Under the pieces are notes generated by a model. That model was not told where the DNA came from. It made no database searches and saw only the letters and a program-made list of their open reading frames with translations. A stretch of 64,000 nucleotides of DNA from Sanguibacter antarcticus (GTDB lineage Bacteria > Actinomycetota > Actinomycetes > Actinomycetales > Cellulomonadaceae), in the NCBI RefSeq assembly GCF_002564005.1, contig NZ_PDJG01000001.1, positions 1,922,001 through 1,986,000 of the forward strand, given 5' to 3'. Positions 61,553 through 64,000 of this stretch are shown one piece after another. How positions within the stretch are numbered: position 1 is the first letter of the stretch; each line of letters opens with the position of its first letter. Both the position numbers and the translations under genes were made by a program.

Positions 61553-63052
61553 ATGAACACCTCCGACTCCTCAGCATCAAGTTCCGCACCCGGGACGCAC
61601 GGGGACGAACCGCCGACGCGGCCCGTGCGCTCCTCTGACAAGGTCGACGAGTTCTTCGACTCCGTCCGACGTGCGGGCGTCGTCCGTGCGCAGGACCGGT
61701 GGGTCGGTGGTGTGGCCTCCGGCGTCGCGCTGCGGCTCGGCGTCGATGCGCTCCTCGTCCGCGCCGCCTTCGTCGTCCTCTTCCTCCTCTCAGGGTTCGG
61801 GCTCGTCCTGTACGCCCTCGGCTGGGCCTTCCTGCCGGAACAGGCCGACGGCCGGATCCACGTCCAGGAAGCGTTGCGCGGCCGCTTCAGCTCGGCGCTC
61901 GCCGGTGCCGGGATCGTCTTCGTCGTCGGCGCGAACGTGGGTCCGGTCTTCGGCGGGTGGGGCGGCAACGGGAGCTGGCTCGGTGCGATGTTCTGGGTCT
62001 CCCTCACTGTCTTCGTCGTCTACGTGCTCGTGACCTACCGCACCAGGCGCACCGCGCAGCCGCAGTTCTACTCTGGGCCGGGCACGCAGGGCACGCCCGG
62101 TGCGCCCGGTGCGCCCGGTGCTGCAGCTGCTCCAGGTGCTGCGGGCGATGCATCCACGACCGCTGCCGCCGAGACCGTCCACGGTCCGAGCCTCCAGAAG
62201 CACGGACCGGTCGATCAGGGGTGGGGACACCCGAGCCCCGGCCAGGCGTGGTCTGGGCAAGCGGGACAAGCAGAGCAAGCGTGGCAGGCACGTAGTCATG
62301 CGACGCCCGGATCGCCGGGTGATGGCTCGTCGGGTCCGGGCACAGCGTGGGAGTGGGACGGGAAGCGCGCCGTGACGCCCCGGCGTTCGACGAGCGCCGG
62401 CATCGCGTACGTCGGCGCGGTCCTCGGTCTGAGCCTGCTCACCTTCGCGTCGTTGCTCGTGCTCGACAGGTACGGCGACCTCGCCTACAGCCCGTGGCTG
62501 ACGGCCGCCGGCGTGTGCATCGTCCTCGCTGGTCTCGCCATCGTCGTCGCTGGTGTCCGGGGCCGGTCGTCCGGCGGTCTGAGCTTCCTCGCGATCGTGG
62601 CGATCATCATCAGTGCACCAGCAGCCTCGTGGTCTTCCGACGGGGGCTTCCTCGACGGCGCCAACCGCTCGTCGGTCGGGAGCAGCACCTTTGCGCCGAC
62701 GACGGTCGAGGAGGCGTCCGACGGATACTCGTTCGGCCTTGGTGAGATCACGCTCGACCTCACGACGCTCGATCTCCCGCCCGCAGACGACCGTCCCGTG
62801 ACGGTCCCTGTCGAGATCGGCGCAGGAAGTGTGACGGTCGTCCTCGCGGAGGGCACGTCAGCGTCGGCGGAGGTCACTCTCGGCGCAGGCCAGGTGTACT
62901 GGCAGGTCGACGACGCAGACACCATGCTCGGCGGCGTCGGCACCGACAGCGCAGACCTCGAGACCGACGACGTCCGCGACGGCGCGACACCCGACATCCA
63001 CCTGGTCATCAAGGCCGGGGCCGGCGAGATCTTCATCAAGGAGGAGTCATGA
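61553..63052 (+). CDS. PspC domain membrane protein with C-terminal LiaF-like beta domain
   Basis: A 499-residue protein. After 50 disordered residues, RWVGGVASGVALRLGVDALL and a following helix form a PspC domain. A Gly/Pro/Ala linker (GTPGAPGAPGA and on), three to four more helices, and a C-terminal region with FGLGEITLDLTTLDLPP, VEIGAGSVTVVLAEG and VIKAGAGEIFIKEE, which repeat the G-x-G-x-I/V pattern of the LiaF/DUF2154-type beta-helix. It probably senses or buffers envelope stress with the divergent kinase/regulator pair. It overlaps the next gene by 4 bp. Confidence 0.85.
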   Translation: MNTSDSSASSSAPGTHGDEPPTRPVRSSDKVDEFFDSVRRAGVVRAQDRWVGGVASGVALRLGVDALLVRAAFVVLFLLSGFGLVLYALGWAFLPEQADGRIHVQEALRGRFSSALAGAGIVFVVGANVGPVFGGWGGNGSWLGAMFWVSLTVFVVYVLVTYRTRRTAQPQFYSGPGTQGTPGAPGAPGAAAAPGAAGDASTTAAAETVHGPSLQKHGPVDQGWGHPSPGQAWSGQAGQAEQAWQARSHATPGSPGDGSSGPGTAWEWDGKRAVTPRRSTSAGIAYVGAVLGLSLLTFASLLVLDRYGDLAYSPWLTAAGVCIVLAGLAIVVAGVRGRSSGGLSFLAIVAIIISAPAASWSSDGGFLDGANRSSVGSSTFAPTTVEEASDGYSFGLGEITLDLTTLDLPPADDRPVTVPVEIGAGSVTVVLAEGTSASAEVTLGAGQVYWQVDDADTMLGGVGTDSADLETDDVRDGATPDIHLVIKAGAGEIFIKEES

Positions 63053-63318
63053 CCGACTCACAGCCCACAGTCCCCGTCCCTGGACCGGGGGCGTCCCCCG
63101 AGACCACCGAGCAGGCTGGGTCTGCTGGGCCGGCCCGGCGGCCGCACCGCCCGAGCACCATCATCTGGGGCTTCGTCGTCGCTGTCGTCGGCGCGGGCAT
63201 CCTTGCCCGCGCGGTCGGCGCGGAGTTCGACGACGGGCTCGCCGTCATCGTCCTTCTCGGTGCGGCCGGCCTCGCGCTCGTCGGGACCTCGATCGCCTCG
63301 GTGGTCCGTCGGCGGTGA
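63049..63318 (+). CDS. Small two-helix membrane protein
   Basis: An 89-residue protein with a Pro-rich N-terminus of 35 residues, then helices TIIWGFVVAVVGAGILARAV and LAVIVLLGAAGLALVGTSIA. It is coupled to the PspC protein gene (ATGA overlap) and ends at a strong terminator. Unknown function; probably part of the PspC module. Confidence 0.75.
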   Translation: MTDSQPTVPVPGPGASPETTEQAGSAGPARRPHRPSTIIWGFVVAVVGAGILARAVGAEFDDGLAVIVLLGAAGLALVGTSIASVVRRR

Positions 63319-63323
63319 TGTCC

Positions 63324-63371
63324 GTGCATGACGAAGGCCGGGACCCGTGGGTCCCGGCCTTCGTCATGCAC
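63324..63371. terminator. 23-bp perfect hairpin terminator
   Basis: Arms 63324-63346 and 63349-63371 are exactly complementary with a minimal loop. It lies 6 nt after the two-helix protein stop and before the convergent gene at 63400. Confidence 0.85.
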
Positions 63372-63399
63372 GATCTGGTGCGGCTGTGTCAGGCAAGGG

Positions 63400-64000
63400 T
63401 CAGGACTGGTCGCCTGAGCTCTTTCCGGGCTTGTCCTCGACGGGCGGGACGCGGTCGGCCGGAGAGGCCCAGCCGCTGGAGGTGCCTTCGAGCTCCTCGA
63501 GACGTGCGTCGCCCTTCGGTCCTGCTGGCAGCTCGCTGCCGACGGTCGGCTTCGGCACCGGTCGGACGCCTGCCGGGGCGGGTGACGTTGCTCCGTTGAC
63601 GCGCTCGGAACGGCTCATCCTGATCGGTTCGTCCGGTGCCGGAGGCACCGGCGAGGAGGCTGCATCCTTCTGAGCGGCCCTCGACTTGCTGCTCGACGAG
63701 CGCTTCCCGGTCGCTGCCGCGACGACGGGTGTCGCGGACGTCGCCGGCGCCGCGCTCGGACGGCGAGAGGCTGGCTCCTTGTCTTTCGTCGCGTCACTCG
63801 CGGCGTCGTCCTTCTGCTCCGGCTCTCCGTGAGCCTTCGACGACACACGCGTCGCGACCGGCGGCACGGCCGTCATCCCGGAGGGAGCGCCTCCGCCGGA
63901 TCCTTCACCGGGGGCGGCGGGGGCCGCAGGCTCAGCCGGAGCAGCAGGGCTGCTCGTCGTCTCGACGACGACGGGCGGACCACCGGCGAGCCGGCGCAGC
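63400..64000 (-). CDS. C-terminal disordered part of an unidentified protein
   Basis: The reading frame is open to the right edge, entering as LRRLAGGPPVVVETTSSPAA, so the gene starts beyond the window. The visible 200 residues are Pro/Ala/Ser/Lys-rich (GKRSSSSKSRAAQKDAASS) and probably unstructured; no domain can be named. An internal ATG at 63876 could be mistaken for the start. Confidence 0.6.
   Translation of the reverse strand, partial: LRRLAGGPPVVVETTSSPAAPAEPAAPAAPGEGSGGGAPSGMTAVPPVATRVSSKAHGEPEQKDDAASDATKDKEPASRRPSAAPATSATPVVAAATGKRSSSSKSRAAQKDAASSPVPPAPDEPIRMSRSERVNGATSPAPAGVRPVPKPTVGSELPAGPKGDARLEELEGTSSGWASPADRVPPVEDKPGKSSGDQS

Overview
This is a high-GC actinobacterial chromosome segment with a short transposon-rich island in it. 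The gene content suggests a motile, polysaccharide-degrading member of the Cellulomonas/Sanguibacter/Promicromonospora group. Supporting signs are a huge secreted amylopullulanase, a GH10 xylanase with a CBM2 module, a chemoreceptor, and the actinobacterial gene order pcrA - sucC - sucD - perM-like - purN - purH, which resembles the Mycobacterium tuberculosis Rv0949-Rv0957 neighbourhood. The genus assignment is inference.

Layout. 1-1300: end of a ROK/sugar ABC locus. 1338-2843: GNAT acetyltransferase and purU. 2877-11129: divergent amylopullulanase and xylanase sharing a 368-bp control region with TTGCA-type and CGAAAGTTCC-type repeats. 11201-13532: mdh and icd. 13759-15350: aquaporin with a long histone-like Ala/Lys/Pro tail. 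15400-24737: DUF3017 protein, ferredoxin reductase-like enzyme, purH under a ZTP riboswitch, a TetR/epimerase pair, purN, and the perM-like gene next to sucD-sucC. 26086-31933: AIM24 protein, PcrA helicase, chemoreceptor and small membrane proteins. 32105-41411: a sulfur assimilation operon with a Cys-Cys-Cys-Cys leader peptide, sirA-cysH-cysD-cysN, an SsuABC-like transporter and a siroheme synthase gene.

From 41409 to 54105 lies an accessory island of about 12.7 kb. It is bounded by two related inverted-repeat elements: one carries a broken serine recombinase, the other is a 188-bp miniature. Each puts its terminal TAG at the stop codon of the neighbouring core gene (siroheme synthase on the left, arfB on the right). 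Inside are a frameshifted secreted protein with a companion gene, a solitary TIR-domain protein of the CAP12/Pycsar effector type, an IS1380 element, an EamA transporter, a methionine aminopeptidase fragment, an IS30 element, and an IS30-like element inserted among IS3 remnants and itself split by a second IS3. The last insertion can be reconstructed exactly. The sirohydrochlorin chelatase gene resumes at the right edge, so the island appears to separate genes of the siroheme pathway.

54103-64000: arfB-cbiX, a lipoprotein/PKD pair, a membrane protein made of four repeats, a TetR/SnoaL-like pair, and a PspC-type sensor kinase/response regulator operon divergent from a second PspC protein. The window ends inside an unidentified Pro/Ala-rich protein.
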